Shown in pieces: positions 63,727 to 64,000 of a stretch of 64,000 nt of DNA. Location: the NCBI RefSeq assembly GCF_004337985.1, contig NC_043742.1, positions 2,962,176 through 3,026,175 on the forward strand, written 5' to 3'. Source of the DNA: Pyricularia pennisetigena (lineage: Eukaryota > Ascomycota > Sordariomycetes > Magnaporthales > Pyriculariaceae). The position numbers and the translations under genes are program-made. How positions within the stretch are numbered: the stretch's first letter is position 1; the number at the start of each line of letters is the position of its first letter. Below the pieces are notes generated by a model. The model had not been told where the DNA came from. It searched no databases and saw nothing but the letters and a program-made list of their open reading frames with translations.

Positions 63727-64000
63727 CAATTAAATATCCAACCGGACCAAGAACCTGCTATAATTAATTAAAAAATCGATAATTCCCCGGGAAAAAAATA
63801 ACGCGGTAAATTTAAAGTAAATATTAATTTAACCAAACGTACGGTAAAAAAAATACGCAAAATTAAACCTTTTACCGGGGCGAAAAATAATAAAAATAAA
63901 CCGACGACCATATAAACCGCGCCTATTTTTAAAGCGGCGTGGCCATATCCCACCCACCCAATTTTTAAATTAAATTAACGTATATAATACGAGGCGATAA
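63727..64000. other. Gypsy 3' untranslated region (partial)
   Basis: AT-rich sequence after the chromodomain with no further coding. It probably leads to the polypurine tract and 3' LTR, which lie beyond the window end. Confidence 0.4.

Larger units (their letters stand above)
44938..64000 (+). mobile_element. Chromodomain Gypsy (Ty3-type) retrotransposon, RIP-degraded, interrupted by element C
   Basis: A probable 5' LTR starts TGTTATGGATTC near 44938, with a TATATAAAGGG box near 45001, and its 3' end is uncertain (about 45100). Gag lies at 45180-46095. Element C is inserted in the zinc knuckle, and pol continues from 59920 to a C-terminal chromodomain ending at 63726. The 3' LTR is not reached in the window. 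Order gag, RT, RNase H, integrase, chromodomain identifies a Ty3/Gypsy chromovirus. Stops are abundant throughout. Confidence 0.8.

Noticed and set aside
1..64000. CRISPR arrays or telomere repeats
   Set aside because: No regularly spaced short repeats and no TTAGGG arrays were seen; tandem repeats present are microsatellites or transposon-internal.

Overview
The window comes from a filamentous ascomycete. Protein genes are interrupted by 60-120 bp GT...AG introns, and the families present are typical of plant-associated Sordariomycetes: an M35 metalloprotease, a cytochrome P450, a feruloyl-esterase-like CE1 enzyme, a laccase, a short-chain reductase and a CFEM-domain seven-helix receptor. 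The M35 gene resembles the AVR-Pita effector family, which suggests Magnaporthales (Pyricularia-like). This rests on family resemblance alone; no database search was possible.

The window has two compartments. From 1 to about 29.3 kb it is mostly ordinary-composition DNA with six recognisable genes: M35 protease (4461-5466, +), P450 (6629-8212, +), secreted esterase (9171-10136, +), small secreted protein (10409-11114, -), laccase (12966-14846, +), NorA-like reductase (20816-21805, +) and CFEM receptor (24661-26414, -). MITE-like elements lie among them, and a transposon nest occupies 15.4-20.6 kb: a degenerate TAGTCTCAG-family element holding a solo LTR with perfect 5-bp duplications and two related TA-flanked pogo/Fot1-like transposons, one inside the other.

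From 29.3 to 64 kb the DNA is AT-rich, full of stop codons arising from CAA/CAG/TGG, and consists almost wholly of nested transposons. This is the signature of repeat-induced point mutation (RIP). The nesting can be read from target-site duplications. A degraded Copia element (copia-2, from 31083) is split by a 1.84 kb non-autonomous element A, by a nearly intact Copia (copia-1, 36436-44425, which itself carries 1.87 kb element B in its leader), and by a chromodomain Gypsy element that starts near 44938 and runs past the window end. The Gypsy element is split at its zinc knuckle by element C (46096-59919).

Element C is the most interesting object. It is a 13.8 kb DNA transposon with TAGTCTCAG termini and a perfect 9-bp duplication. 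It carries relics of a RecQ-like helicase, a SNF2-like helicase, and a large convergent third gene that may be a DUF6589-type protein. Elements A, B and the older D share its ends and look like its non-autonomous relatives. I cannot assign this family to a named superfamily from sequence alone.
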